A stretch of 64,000 nt of DNA from positions 452,764 through 516,763 of the forward strand of contig NZ_JAAAFX010000009.1 of NCBI RefSeq assembly GCF_019352895.1, given 5' to 3'. Shown piece after piece: positions 53,223 through 62,234 of this stretch. Below the pieces are notes generated by a model. The model had not been told where the DNA came from, did not search any database, and saw only the letters and a list, made by a program, of their open reading frames with translations. Position numbers and translations under genes: made by a program. Position 1 is the stretch's first letter, and each line of letters begins with the position of its first letter. Source of the DNA: Variovorax boronicumulans. GTDB taxonomy: Bacteria > Pseudomonadota > Gammaproteobacteria > Burkholderiales > Burkholderiaceae_C.

Positions 53223-54263
53223 ATGAAGCTCAACCTGTCCCGCCGCGAGTTCAGCCTGACCGCGGCCCACATGATGGTCGGTTCGATGGCGGGAGGGGCG
53301 CTGATCGGCGCCGGGCCGGCCTTCGGGCAGGCGCAGAAGACGGTCAACCTCGGCACCTTCGGCGGCATCGACGTGCAGAACTACATCCGGGCGAAGAACG
53401 CGATGGCCAAGACCTTCGGCAATGCCAAGGTCGACTTCGTGACCGTGCGTGCGGGCTCCGAAGTGATCTCTGCGATCGCGGGCAACAGCCTCGACATGTG
53501 CAACCTGGGCGCGAGCCCGATGGTGGTGGGCTATGCCAACGGCGTGCAGGCCTCGCTGGTCTACATCTACAAGAACATCATCGACAGCGAGGCGCTGGTG
53601 GTGCAGAACAGCGCCAACATCAAGAAGCTGGCCGACCTCAAGGGCAAGCGCGTGGGCCTGCCGTTCAACACCTCGGTGCATTTCGCGGCGCTTGCGGCCT
53701 TCAAGACGGCCGGGCTGGGCATCAACGACGTGCAGCTGATCAACATGCGCGCGGACACCATCGCCTCGGCCTGGACGCGCCGCGAGATCGACGCGAGCTA
53801 CATCTGGGTGCCGGTGATCCCCAAGCTGGTCGAGGACGGCGGCACGGTGCTGTTCCAGACCGGCGATCTCAACAAGGCCGCGGGCCTGGTGATGTTCGAC
53901 GCCTTCCTGGTGCGCGACGAGTTCAAGAAGAAGAACCCCGAGCTGGTGCTCGCCTTCCTGAAGGACTTCGAGCAGATCGCCGTGACCTTCAAGCAGAACC
54001 CGAAGGACGTGGTCGACACCATGACCAAGTTCCTCGGCGTGGACGAGGCGGCCGTGATGCGCTCGCTCAACACCTTCTATCCGGTGCCCGCGAAGGAGCA
54101 GCTGAGCGCGCAGTGGCTGGGCAAGCCGGGCGAGAAGAACTCGGCGGTGGTCAAGACGCTGCAGGTGCAGGCCGAGTTCCTGAAGGAGACCGGGCAGATC
54201 AATGCGCTGCCCAAGGACATGAACGGGCTGATCGACAGCAGCTTCGTCGCGCAGCTCGCCTGA
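53223..54263 (+). CDS. Taurine/sulfonate/nitrate-type ABC binding protein with Tat signal
   Basis: Periplasmic binding protein of 346 residues, TauA/SsuA-like. The N-terminus NLSRREFSLTAAHMM holds a twin-arginine motif (S-R-R-x-F) before a hydrophobic stretch ending GPAFGQAQ, so export by Tat is likely. GNSLDMCNLGASPMVVGYANG corresponds to the ligand cleft segment of TauA. AAGG lies six bases before ATG 53223. It is the first gene of an importer-decarboxylase operon behind a GntR gene. The ligand could be taurine, cysteate or another small sulfonate or amino compound. Confidence 0.88.
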   Translation: MKLNLSRREFSLTAAHMMVGSMAGGALIGAGPAFGQAQKTVNLGTFGGIDVQNYIRAKNAMAKTFGNAKVDFVTVRAGSEVISAIAGNSLDMCNLGASPMVVGYANGVQASLVYIYKNIIDSEALVVQNSANIKKLADLKGKRVGLPFNTSVHFAALAAFKTAGLGINDVQLINMRADTIASAWTRREIDASYIWVPVIPKLVEDGGTVLFQTGDLNKAAGLVMFDAFLVRDEFKKKNPELVLAFLKDFEQIAVTFKQNPKDVVDTMTKFLGVDEAAVMRSLNTFYPVPAKEQLSAQWLGKPGEKNSAVVKTLQVQAEFLKETGQINALPKDMNGLIDSSFVAQLA

Positions 54264-55099
54264 TGCACGGCGACCTGCGCACGAACGGCGGTGCCGCGGC
54301 GGCGCCGTCGGGGGTCAAGGCCCGCTTCGACCACGTCACCAAGCGCTTCGGCAGTGGTGACGGGGCCGTGCAGGCGCTGGAGCCGATCTCGCTCGACATC
54401 GCCGAGAACGCCTTCGTGTGCCTGGTCGGTCCCTCGGGCTGCGGCAAGAGCACGCTGCTCAACATCCTGGCCGGCTTCGAGACGCCGACCAGCGGACAGG
54501 CGCTGATGGATGGCGTGCCCGTGCGCGGCCCGGACCCACGGCGCGGCGTCGTCTTCCAGCAGGGCGCGCTGTTCACCTGGATGAACGTGCGCGACAACGT
54601 GGCCTTCGGTCCGCTGGCCACCGGCAAGTCCTCGTCCGAGGCCCAGCGCATCGCCATGCACTACCTCGAGATGGTCGGGCTCACGGCGTTCGCCAAGCGC
54701 TATCCCTATGAGCTGTCGGGCGGCATGCAGCAGCGCGTGGGCATTGCGCGCGCGCTCGCCAACGATCCCGAGATCCTGTTGATGGACGAACCCTTCGCCG
54801 CACTCGACGCCCAGACGCGGGAGCTGCTGCAGGAAGAGATCAAGCGCATCTGGCAGAGCACGCGCAAGACGGTGCTGTGGATCACGCACAGCATCGAGGA
54901 GGCGCTGTTCCTGGCGACCGACATCGTCGTGATGTCGGCGCGGCCGGGCCGCATCAAGGCCCGGCTGGCACCGCAGTTCGCGCTCAGCGAAGACCCTGCG
55001 GTGGTGGCCAGCGTCGAGTTCATGCGCATGAAGGCCGAGATCTTCGCGTTGCTGCGCGAGGAGTCGCTCGCTGCGCAGCGCCAGGAGGTCGAGCGATGA
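54263..55099 (+). CDS. Taurine/sulfonate-type ABC transporter ATPase
   Basis: ATPase of 278 residues. Walker A GPSGCGKST, signature ELSGGMQQR and Walker B LLMDEPFAALD are present. WMNVRDNVAFG matches the TauB/SsuB branch. The start ATG shares one base with the preceding stop, and the stop overlaps the permease start. It drives uptake with the adjacent permease. Confidence 0.92.
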   Translation: MHGDLRTNGGAAAAPSGVKARFDHVTKRFGSGDGAVQALEPISLDIAENAFVCLVGPSGCGKSTLLNILAGFETPTSGQALMDGVPVRGPDPRRGVVFQQGALFTWMNVRDNVAFGPLATGKSSSEAQRIAMHYLEMVGLTAFAKRYPYELSGGMQQRVGIARALANDPEILLMDEPFAALDAQTRELLQEEIKRIWQSTRKTVLWITHSIEEALFLATDIVVMSARPGRIKARLAPQFALSEDPAVVASVEFMRMKAEIFALLREESLAAQRQEVER

Positions 55100-55908
55100 G
55101 TGGCGCGACGCATGCCGGCAGCCGCCGCACGCGGCGCTCGCTGTGGATCAACCTCGGCTCCTTCCTGGGCCTGCTGCTGCTGTGGCTGCTGGTCACCACG
55201 CCGATCGGTGAGAAGCCGATGGTGGCGCCACTGTTCCTGCCTTCGCCCGGTTCGGTGTGGGACACCTTCCTCACGCTGCTCAGGAACGGCTACCAGGGCA
55301 AGACGCTCGGCCATCACCTGGGGATCAGCCTGTATCGCTTCGGCATCGCGTTCGTGGTGTCGGTCGTGGTCGCGGTGCCGCTCGGGCTCTGGATGGGCAT
55401 GAACGAGACGGTGAAGGCGGTGCTCGATCCGCCCATCGAGATCAGCCGCCCGATGCCCAAGCTCGCGCTGCTGCCGCTGCTGATCATCTGGTTCGGCATC
55501 GGCGAACTGGCGAAGGTGGTGATCATCGTGCTGGCGCTGTTTCCGATCCTGTCGATCAGCGCGATGCAGGCGGTGCGCGGCGTGGGCCGGCGCAAGGTGC
55601 AGGCGGCGCTGGCGCTCGGCGCCTCGCGCGGGATGATCTTCCGCCGCGTGATCTTTCCGGCCAGCCTGCCCGGCATCTTCACGAGCGTGCGCGTGTGCAT
55701 CGGGCTGGGCGTGACGATGCTGGTCGGCGCCGAGATGATCGCGACCAGCGCGGGCATCGCCTACATGGCGATGTCGGCGTCGGACTTCCTGCTGACCAAC
55801 GTCGTGATCGTGGGCGCGCTGATCATGGCCGCGCTCGGCTACCTGCTCGACCTGTGCGCCCGCGCGCTCGAGAACCATGTCGTTCACTGGGGCGGCAAGG
55901 AGGGCTGA
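55096..55908 (+). CDS. Taurine/sulfonate-type ABC transporter permease
   Basis: Permease of 270 residues with about six membrane helices. FLPSPGSVWDTFLTLLRNGYQG and the EAA loop ALGASRGMIFRRVIFPASLPG are typical of TauC/SsuC/NrtB proteins. It overlaps the ATPase gene by four bases and is followed after 56 bases by the decarboxylase gene. Confidence 0.92.
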   Translation: MSGATHAGSRRTRRSLWINLGSFLGLLLLWLLVTTPIGEKPMVAPLFLPSPGSVWDTFLTLLRNGYQGKTLGHHLGISLYRFGIAFVVSVVVAVPLGLWMGMNETVKAVLDPPIEISRPMPKLALLPLLIIWFGIGELAKVVIIVLALFPILSISAMQAVRGVGRRKVQAALALGASRGMIFRRVIFPASLPGIFTSVRVCIGLGVTMLVGAEMIATSAGIAYMAMSASDFLLTNVVIVGALIMAALGYLLDLCARALENHVVHWGGKEG

Positions 55909-55964
55909 CCGCCCGCGTGTCCATCCGAACCCGAAAGCGCACCCGCTGCGCACTGGAGACTTCA

Positions 55965-57200
55965 ATGACGATGCTGCCCAAGGAAGGCATTCCGTGGCCC
56001 GCGCTGAAGGCGCAGTTGGAGGAGGCCGGCAAGAACGACGTCGACTGGCGCGGTGGTCGCGTGCCGATGTTCATCCATTACGCGGGGGAAGACGTGCTCG
56101 ACGTGGCGCGCCAGGCCTACCAGATGTATTTCTCGGAGAACGGGCTGGGGCTGCGCGCCTTCGGCAGCCTGGAGCGCTTCGAGTCCGAGGTGGTCGCGAT
56201 GGGACTCGGCCTGCTGCACGGCGGCCCGCTGGCGCGTGGCGCCATGACCACCGGCGGGACCGAGAGCATCTTCCTTGCGGTGAAGGCGGCGCGCGACCAG
56301 GCACGCGGGCGGCTCCCGTCCAAGGGCACGCCGCAGATCGTGATGGCCGCCAGCGCCCATCCGGCCTTCGACAAGGCCGCGCATTTCATGGGCCTCACGC
56401 CGATCCGCACGCCGTTGCGTGCCGACTTCACCGCCGACCCGGCGGCCATCGCCGCGGCGATCACGCCCGACACCGTGATGGTGGTCGGCTCGGCGCCGGC
56501 CTTTCCGCATGGGGTGGTCGACCCGATCGGCGAGATCGCCGCGGCCGCCAGTGCGCGCGGGGTGTGGATGCACGTCGATGCATGCGTCGGCGGCTACTTT
56601 GCGCCCTTCGCGCAGCAGCTCGGCGTGACATTGCCCGACTGGGACTTCTCGGTGCCCGGCGTGACTTCGATCTCGGCCGACCTCCACAAGTACGGCTACA
56701 CCGCCAAGGGCGCATCGACGCTGTTCTTCCGCGATGCCGACGGTTTTGCGGGCATGGGCTGGTACTTCGACCAGTGGCCGCGCGGCCAGTACTTCACGCA
56801 TACGCTGGTCGGTACCCGGGCCGGCGGCGCCATCGCTGCCGCATGGGCCGTGATGAACTACCTCGGCGAAGACGGCTATCGGCGTGTCGCCGCGCGCGTG
56901 CTCGCCACCCGGCGCGCACTGCAGGATGGCGCGGCCTCGCTCGGGCTGCCGACGCTGGGCGACCCGCAGCTCTCGATCCTGGCCTACGGTTCGCCCGCGC
57001 ACGACATCGCAGCCATCGGTGCCGGGCTCACACGTCGCGGCTGGGTGGCGGGTTATGTCACCGAGCCCGCCGGCTTGCACCACATGCTCAATCTCACGCA
57101 CGAGCCAGTGGTCGGACGCTATCTGGACGATCTGGCCGCGGCCATCCAGGAAGCGCCGGCGCCGCAGGGCGCGGCGCCACGGGTGGACGCGCGCTACTGA
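55965..57200 (+). CDS. PLP-dependent decarboxylase/lyase (sphingosine-1-phosphate lyase-like group)
   Basis: Fold-type I PLP enzyme of 411 residues in the group II decarboxylase family. GAMTTGGTESIFLAVKAAR binds the cofactor phosphate, DACVGGYFAPF stacks on the ring, and the Schiff-base lysine is K242 in SISADLHKYGYTAKGAST. This last motif matches sphingosine-1-phosphate lyase-like enzymes closely. The family decarboxylates amino acids or cleaves amino alcohols. Placed after a sulfonate-type importer in a C2-sulfonate island, decarboxylation of cysteate to taurine would be a useful reaction, but this is inference. Glutamate- or aspartate-type activity is the alternative. GGAG lies before ATG 55965. 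Confidence 0.85.
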   Translation: MTMLPKEGIPWPALKAQLEEAGKNDVDWRGGRVPMFIHYAGEDVLDVARQAYQMYFSENGLGLRAFGSLERFESEVVAMGLGLLHGGPLARGAMTTGGTESIFLAVKAARDQARGRLPSKGTPQIVMAASAHPAFDKAAHFMGLTPIRTPLRADFTADPAAIAAAITPDTVMVVGSAPAFPHGVVDPIGEIAAAASARGVWMHVDACVGGYFAPFAQQLGVTLPDWDFSVPGVTSISADLHKYGYTAKGASTLFFRDADGFAGMGWYFDQWPRGQYFTHTLVGTRAGGAIAAAWAVMNYLGEDGYRRVAARVLATRRALQDGAASLGLPTLGDPQLSILAYGSPAHDIAAIGAGLTRRGWVAGYVTEPAGLHHMLNLTHEPVVGRYLDDLAAAIQEAPAPQGAAPRVDARY

Positions 57201-57204
57201 AACG

Positions 57205-57224
57205 CATCGGCGGGCTCGCCGATG
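57205..57224 (+). other. Hairpin just after the decarboxylase stop codon
   Basis: CATCGGCG (57205-57212) pairs with CGCCGATG (57217-57224) around a 4-base loop, four bases after the stop. No T-run follows, so it is a weak terminator at best or protects the transcript end. Confidence 0.4.
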
Positions 57225-57243
57225 AAATGACATTGCGAGCAAT

Positions 57244-57393
57244 TCAGCGGGCGAGCAGGGGCTGGGCCCATTTCGCGCATTCGGCCCGCAGTGTGTCGCG
57301 CAGTTGCCAGCAGCGGCCGCTGCCGGTGCAGTCTGCAAGCAGAAGGCGGGCGTCCAGGTCGCTGCCGGATTCCTTTTGCGTTGCAATGCAGGG
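57244..57393 (-). pseudogene. Possible 3' remnant of an unrecognised gene
   Basis: On the minus strand a 49-codon stretch ending at TGA (57246-57244) reads SDLDARLLLADCTGSG and later AECAKWAQPLLAR. Its composition looks coding, but an in-frame stop lies at its 5' edge and no start codon is present. I cannot name the family. It may be the end of a deleted gene, or chance. Confidence 0.25.
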
Positions 57394-58191
57394 TCATGGC
57401 GCCAATTGTGATTTGGCATGGAGAGGATGTTTTTCTCCATGCTGTACCTCGTTCTATTGATTTCTCCGTTGGAGATGAGCGCTGGTGCCCCCTTGAGGGT
57501 TCATGGTTGGCTGGTGCGCGCTGAAAAAATTGTTTTTCCAGGGCGCCTTTGAAATTCCTTAGGGTGTCGAGGTGAGGTCTTGAGTTGCGAGAGGCCGTCC
57601 CGGACGGAATGGGAAATCCTGTAACGTGGATGCTGCGGGATCTTTCATCGGCGGATCACGCTGGCGGGCCTGTGTTCCGTGATGGTCCAATGCAGTTCGG
57701 CGACAGCAGTGCGGTGCCGCCTAGGGGTGGATCACTGCAGCGAGAAGACAGTTGCAGAGCGAAGCACAGAATATTCTCTTGAGCATCCCGCCGACCAGAA
57801 GAGCTTGCCTCATCAAGCTGGACGCGAATGAGATGCGCCGTCTGCGGCGCGATGATCGAGAGCGAAGAGTGAATGCGCCTCGCGCGCAAATTCTATTTCG
57901 GATGCCGGCCTTGGATTGCAATGGTCTGCCATTGCACGCACCGGAAAAATCGGCATCACTTCCGGTATCAGGCATTGGCATCGACCGTCTCGCAGTCATC
58001 CGAGCTGGCAGTATTTTGGTTGTCAGTAAAAAGTAATCAATTTACATTTTTTCACCGTAACTGTCCTTGACGGATTCATAGTCGTTACCATTGCCACGGC
58101 TTTTCAGGGGGCAGGCAAGCCAGATCCCCCGGCTCGCGTTCTGACGCGGCAGCCCCTCTTCTTTGTCCCGGTGCCGCGCAATCCCGTTCCT

Positions 58192-59811
58192 ATGAAAAAC
58201 CTGACCCTTCGCCAACGCATGCTGGCCAGCTTTGCCGTGATCCTGGGCATCATGGCCTCGATGGCGGCGCTCAACCTCACACGCCTGGTGACGATCGAGC
58301 GCGAGGCCGACGTGCTGCGCACCGACTCTGTGCCGGGTCTGTTCTACAGCGCGTCGCTGCGCTCGACCTGGGGCGCGAGCTTCATCCAGTTGCGCGATGT
58401 GCTCGAACAGTCGACGCCCGAGAATCGACGCGCGCTGATGGGCGCCCGCGCGCGTTCCGATGCGCATTTCGATGAACTGCTGGCCGGCTACGACGGCACT
58501 CTGCATTCGACGGAAGAGGCGGCGCTAGCCAAGGATTTTCGTCAGGCCGTGGCCGAGTACCGGCGACTGCGCGACCTGCTGCTGGCCGATGAAACGATGG
58601 CCGCCCAGGGCCGTGCCCGCGTGGCGGTGCAGGAGCAGCTGCTGCCGCAGTTCACCCGCGGCAGCGAGGCGCTGGTAGCGATCCTCGCAGTCAACAAGAA
58701 GCAGGCCGACATCGCGACCGCGAGCATCGGCGCGGCGATTTCGAATGCGCAGAAGGGCATCCTCGTGTCGCTGAGCGTGGCGCTGGTCGCGGCCATCGCT
58801 TGCGGCATCCTGCTGATGCGCGCGATCACCCAGCCGATGGGCGCCATCGTCAGCGGGCTGACGCAGCTGGGCGCGGGTGACCTGAGCCGACGCCTCGACC
58901 TGGCGCGCAAGGACGAGTTCAACGCGATCCAGCTCGGCTTCAACACGACGGCCGACGAACTGTCGACGCTGGTGAGCAGGGCGCAGCGCTCCGCGATCCA
59001 GGTGGCGACCTCGGTGACCGAGATTGCGGCCACCTCGCGCCAGCAGCAGGCCACCGTGACCGAGATCGCCGCCACGACCACCGAGATCGGCGCGACCTCG
59101 CGCGAGATCTCGGCCACCTCGCGCGATCTGGTGCGCACCATGACCGAGGTGTCGGGCGCGGCCGAACGCACGGCAGAACTCGCGGGCAGCGGGCAGACCG
59201 GCCTGGCGCGCATGGAGGACACGATGCGCAACGTGGTCGACGCCGCGGGCTCGGTCAACGGCAAGCTGGCCGTGCTCAACGAGAAGGCCGGCAACATCAA
59301 CCAGGTGGTGACGACCATCACCAACGTGGCGAACCAGACCAACCTGCTGTCGCTGAACGCGGCCATCGAGGCCGAGAAGGCCGGCGAGTACGGGCGCGGC
59401 TTCGTGGTGGTGGCCACCGAGATCCGCCGCCTGGCCGACCAGACGGCCGTGGCCACCTACGACATCGAGCAGATCGTGCGCGAGATCCAGTCCTCGGTGT
59501 CGGCCGGCGTGATGGGCATGGACAAGTTCTCCGAGGAAGTGCGCCGCGGCATGGCCGACATGCAGCAGGTCGGCGACCAGCTGTCGCAGATCATCCAGCA
59601 GGTGCAGACGCTGGCGCCGCGCGTGCAGATGGTCAACGAAGGCATGGGCGCGCAGGCGACCGGTGCCGAACAGATCAACCAGGCGCTGGCCCAGCTGAGC
59701 GAGGCGACGCAGCAGACCGTCGAGTCGCTGCGCCATTCCAGTTCGGCCATCGACGAGCTCAACCTCGTCGCGAACGACCTGCGAAGCGGCGTCTCGCGAT
59801 TCAAGGTGTGA
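58192..59811 (+). CDS. wspA: Methyl-accepting chemotaxis protein WspA
   Basis: Chemoreceptor of 539 residues. TM1 is at about 12-31 and TM2 at about 189-211, enclosing a 4-helix-bundle periplasmic domain; HAMP follows at about 212-265 and then a long cytoplasmic coiled coil. The hairpin tip NQTNLLSLNAAIEAEKAGEY and the segments VVATEIRRLADQTAVATYD and SAGVMGMDKFSEEVRRGM are characteristic of WspA. In Pseudomonas, WspA senses surface contact or envelope stress and drives WspE to phosphorylate the diguanylate cyclase WspR. It heads wspA-B-C-D-E here, in the canonical order. Confidence 0.92.
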   Translation: MKNLTLRQRMLASFAVILGIMASMAALNLTRLVTIEREADVLRTDSVPGLFYSASLRSTWGASFIQLRDVLEQSTPENRRALMGARARSDAHFDELLAGYDGTLHSTEEAALAKDFRQAVAEYRRLRDLLLADETMAAQGRARVAVQEQLLPQFTRGSEALVAILAVNKKQADIATASIGAAISNAQKGILVSLSVALVAAIACGILLMRAITQPMGAIVSGLTQLGAGDLSRRLDLARKDEFNAIQLGFNTTADELSTLVSRAQRSAIQVATSVTEIAATSRQQQATVTEIAATTTEIGATSREISATSRDLVRTMTEVSGAAERTAELAGSGQTGLARMEDTMRNVVDAAGSVNGKLAVLNEKAGNINQVVTTITNVANQTNLLSLNAAIEAEKAGEYGRGFVVVATEIRRLADQTAVATYDIEQIVREIQSSVSAGVMGMDKFSEEVRRGMADMQQVGDQLSQIIQQVQTLAPRVQMVNEGMGAQATGAEQINQALAQLSEATQQTVESLRHSSSAIDELNLVANDLRSGVSRFKV

Positions 59812-60302
59812 GCGCCGTGCGCAGGCTGTTCCTGCTGTTTCGCCTTGGCGACGATCGCTATGCGTTGGCGGCCGATGCGGTGGTGCGCGTGTTGCCGCTG
59901 CAAGCGCTCAAGCAACTGCCGGGCACGCCCGACTGGGTGGCCGGCGTGCTCGTGCATCGGGGAGCGCCGGTGCCTGTCATCGACCTCGGCGGCCTGGCAC
60001 TCGGCCGGCCTTCGCGTCACCTGACGAGCACGCGCATCGTGCTGGTGACCTACCGCCATCGCGGCCTGGGCGCGGCGCGCACGCTGGCCCTGATACTCGA
60101 AGGCGTGACGGAGACGGGTCACCGCAACCCGGCCGACTTCGTGCCATGCGGCCTCGACAGCCCGCGCGCGCGCTATCTCGGGCCGGTGCTCGACGAAGCG
60201 GAGGGCATGCTGCAATGGGTCGATGTCGACGCGCTGCTGAGCGACGAAGCCCGCGCCTTGCTGTTCCCCGATGCCGTTGCCGGGGAGCCCGCATGCAGCT
60301 GA
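59808..60302 (+). CDS. wspB: CheW-like coupling protein WspB
   Basis: CheW-domain protein of 164 residues (LLFRLGDDRYALAADAVVRVLPL at the start, then GVLVHRGAPVPVIDLGGLAL). It links the receptor WspA to the kinase WspE. The start is GTG 59808, overlapping the wspA stop by four bases. A second CheW gene, wspD, follows further down, as in the Pseudomonas wsp operon. Confidence 0.9.
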   Translation: MSAVRRLFLLFRLGDDRYALAADAVVRVLPLQALKQLPGTPDWVAGVLVHRGAPVPVIDLGGLALGRPSRHLTSTRIVLVTYRHRGLGAARTLALILEGVTETGHRNPADFVPCGLDSPRARYLGPVLDEAEGMLQWVDVDALLSDEARALLFPDAVAGEPACS

Positions 60303-61552
60303 CGACCCACCCGCGCTTCGGCGACCTGCTCAAGCAGCGCATCGGGCTGGATGCCGGGTCGATCGGCGACGCGGCGATCGCGCGTGCGGTGCGCCTGCGT
60401 TCGACCGCCTGCGGCGCCGCCGACGACGCACACTACTGGGCGCTGCTGCAGTCCAGCCCGGCCGAGGTGCAGCAGCTGATCGAAGCGGTGGTGGTGCCCG
60501 AGACCTGGTTCAACCGCTACCCGGAGTCGCTGACCGCGCTCGTGGAGGTGGTGCGCGCGCGGCTGTCGCGCAGCACCAAGGTGCGCATCCTCAGTCTTCC
60601 CTGTTCGACCGGCGAGGAGCCTTATTCCATCGTCATGGCCTTGCTCGACGCAGGCATTCCCGCCGACAGCATCGCGGTGGACGCGGTCGACGTCAGCGAG
60701 AAGGTGATCGCGTTCGCGCAGCGCGCGGTGTATGGCGCGAACTCGTTCCGCGGCGATGTGGCCGGCCTGCGCGAGCGCTACTTCAGCGCTTCGCCGCAGG
60801 GCGAGGTGCTGGCGCGGCGCGTGGCCGAGCGCGTCAGCCTGCGCGCGGGCAACCTGTTCGATCCGCAGGCACTCGCCGGTGCGCAGCTCTACGACATCAT
60901 CTTCTGCCGCAACCTGCTGATCTATTTCGACGCGCCGACGCAGGAGCGCGCGCTGGACGTGCTGACGCGCGCGACGCACGCGACGGGTGCGCTCTTCGTG
61001 GGGCCGGCCGAGGCCAGCCTGCTGACCCGGCACGGCCTGCGCGCGATGGCGCCGCACGCCTTCGGCTTCTACGTCGGCCGCGCGCCGGTCGCGGCCCGCA
61101 CCGTGTCGGCCCGAGCGACACCGGCGGCGCCGCGGCTGCGGCCCGGGCCGGGTGCCGCCGCGCCGCGTGCGCCGGCACGGGTGCATCCCGTGGCGCCGCC
61201 AGCGCCACCCGTCGTTGCACCTGTCGTGGCGTCGCCGCCGGACATCGACGGCCTGGACGCACTGCGCCGACTGGCCGACCGCGGGCCGGCGGCCGACGCG
61301 CTCGCCGCCTGCGAGCATTGGCTTGCCACGCATGTCCCGGCGGCGCAGGTGTATGGCCTGCAGGGCATGCTGCACGATTCGCTGGGCCAGCCGCGGCAGG
61401 CCGAGGCCGCCTACCGCAAGGCCCTCTATCTCGAGCCGTCGCATGCGGAATCGCTGGTGCATCTGGCGGCGCTGCTGGCGGCGCAAGGCGACCTCGAAGG
61501 CGCGCGCCGCCTGCATGCGCGCAGCGCAAGACAGGAGCGCCGCCATGCCTGA
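60293..61552 (+). CDS. wspC: CheR-type methyltransferase with TPR domain, WspC
   Basis: S-adenosylmethionine-dependent receptor methyltransferase, 419 residues, expected to methylate WspA. The CheR core has VVPETWFNRYPES, LSLPCSTGEEPYSIVMALLDAG (SAM binding) and IFCRNLLIYFDAPTQ. A Pro/Ala-rich linker (about 265-320) joins a C-terminal TPR pair with PRQAEAAYRKALYLEPSHAE, the arrangement found in WspC. It starts ten bases inside the wspB end. Confidence 0.92.
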   Translation: MQLTTHPRFGDLLKQRIGLDAGSIGDAAIARAVRLRSTACGAADDAHYWALLQSSPAEVQQLIEAVVVPETWFNRYPESLTALVEVVRARLSRSTKVRILSLPCSTGEEPYSIVMALLDAGIPADSIAVDAVDVSEKVIAFAQRAVYGANSFRGDVAGLRERYFSASPQGEVLARRVAERVSLRAGNLFDPQALAGAQLYDIIFCRNLLIYFDAPTQERALDVLTRATHATGALFVGPAEASLLTRHGLRAMAPHAFGFYVGRAPVAARTVSARATPAAPRLRPGPGAAAPRAPARVHPVAPPAPPVVAPVVASPPDIDGLDALRRLADRGPAADALAACEHWLATHVPAAQVYGLQGMLHDSLGQPRQAEAAYRKALYLEPSHAESLVHLAALLAAQGDLEGARRLHARSARQERRHA

Positions 61553-62234
61553 GGACCTGTCGCAGGCGGCAGTCGACGACTGCTGGAACCGCATCGGCAT
61601 CCACGGCGACAAGCGTTGCGAGTTGCTGGTGGCGCACGTGCACTGCCGCAACTGCCCGGTGTACGCGCGCACCGCGAGGGAACTGCTCGACCGCTTTCCA
61701 CCCAGCCTGGCCGTGGCGCCGCCGCCGACCGACGACGACGCGGCCCTGACTTCCCACATGGCGCATCACGCGCTCGCGCTGCTGGTGTTCCGCGTGCAGG
61801 GCGAATGGCTCGGCCTGCCGACCCGCGTGCTGGAAGAGGTGGCGCCGGTGCGGCCGGTGCACACGCTGCCGCACCACTGGAGCCCGGCGCTGCTGGGCAT
61901 GACCAACGTGCGCGGCACGCTGACCGTCTGCGTCTCGCTGGCCCAACTGCTGGGCATCGACCCGCAGCGCACGCCCGAAGCGCGTGCGCGCCAGGGCGCG
62001 CCGCGGATGCTGGTGATGGCCGGCGCCAACGGCATGGGCCGGCCCGTCGTGCTGCCGGTGGACGAAGTCGACGCCATTTACCGCGTCGACGAGACCGCGA
62101 TGCAGGCGTTGCCCGACACCTTGTCGCACGCCAGTGTGAAGTGCGCGCGCGGCATGGTGCGCTGCGGGCCGCGCACGGTGGGCGTGCTCGATGCGACGCT
62201 GCTGGCCCAGGCCATCGATCGGAGCCTCGCATGA
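61545..62234 (+). CDS. wspD: CheW-like coupling protein WspD
   Basis: Protein of 229 residues with an N-terminal cysteine-containing region (CELLVAHVHCRNCPVYA) and a C-terminal CheW domain (ALLVFRVQGEWLGLPTRVLEEVAPV, MTNVRGTLTVCVSLAQLLG). The extra N-terminal part is typical of WspD. AGGAG lies eight bases before ATG 61545. It overlaps wspC by eight bases and wspE by four. Confidence 0.92.
   Translation: MPEDLSQAAVDDCWNRIGIHGDKRCELLVAHVHCRNCPVYARTARELLDRFPPSLAVAPPPTDDDAALTSHMAHHALALLVFRVQGEWLGLPTRVLEEVAPVRPVHTLPHHWSPALLGMTNVRGTLTVCVSLAQLLGIDPQRTPEARARQGAPRMLVMAGANGMGRPVVLPVDEVDAIYRVDETAMQALPDTLSHASVKCARGMVRCGPRTVGVLDATLLAQAIDRSLA

Larger units (their letters stand above)
57201..58191. other. 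About 1 kb without a convincing gene, lower GC than surroundings
   Basis: Apart from the hairpin and possible remnant listed separately, nothing recognisable was found. Bases from about 57400 to 58080 are visibly more AT-rich than neighbouring genes. The longest frame (plus strand, 57752-58036, 94 codons from a TTG) has no ribosome site and no recognisable motif, and overlapping frames on the other strand are equally long, so I do not call it. The region separates the sulfonate island from the wsp operon and should hold the wspA promoter. Confidence 0.6.

Noticed and set aside
57752..58036. 94-codon plus-strand frame in the AT-rich gap
   Set aside because: It has a TTG start, no ribosome site, no motif, and frames of similar size overlap it on the other strand.
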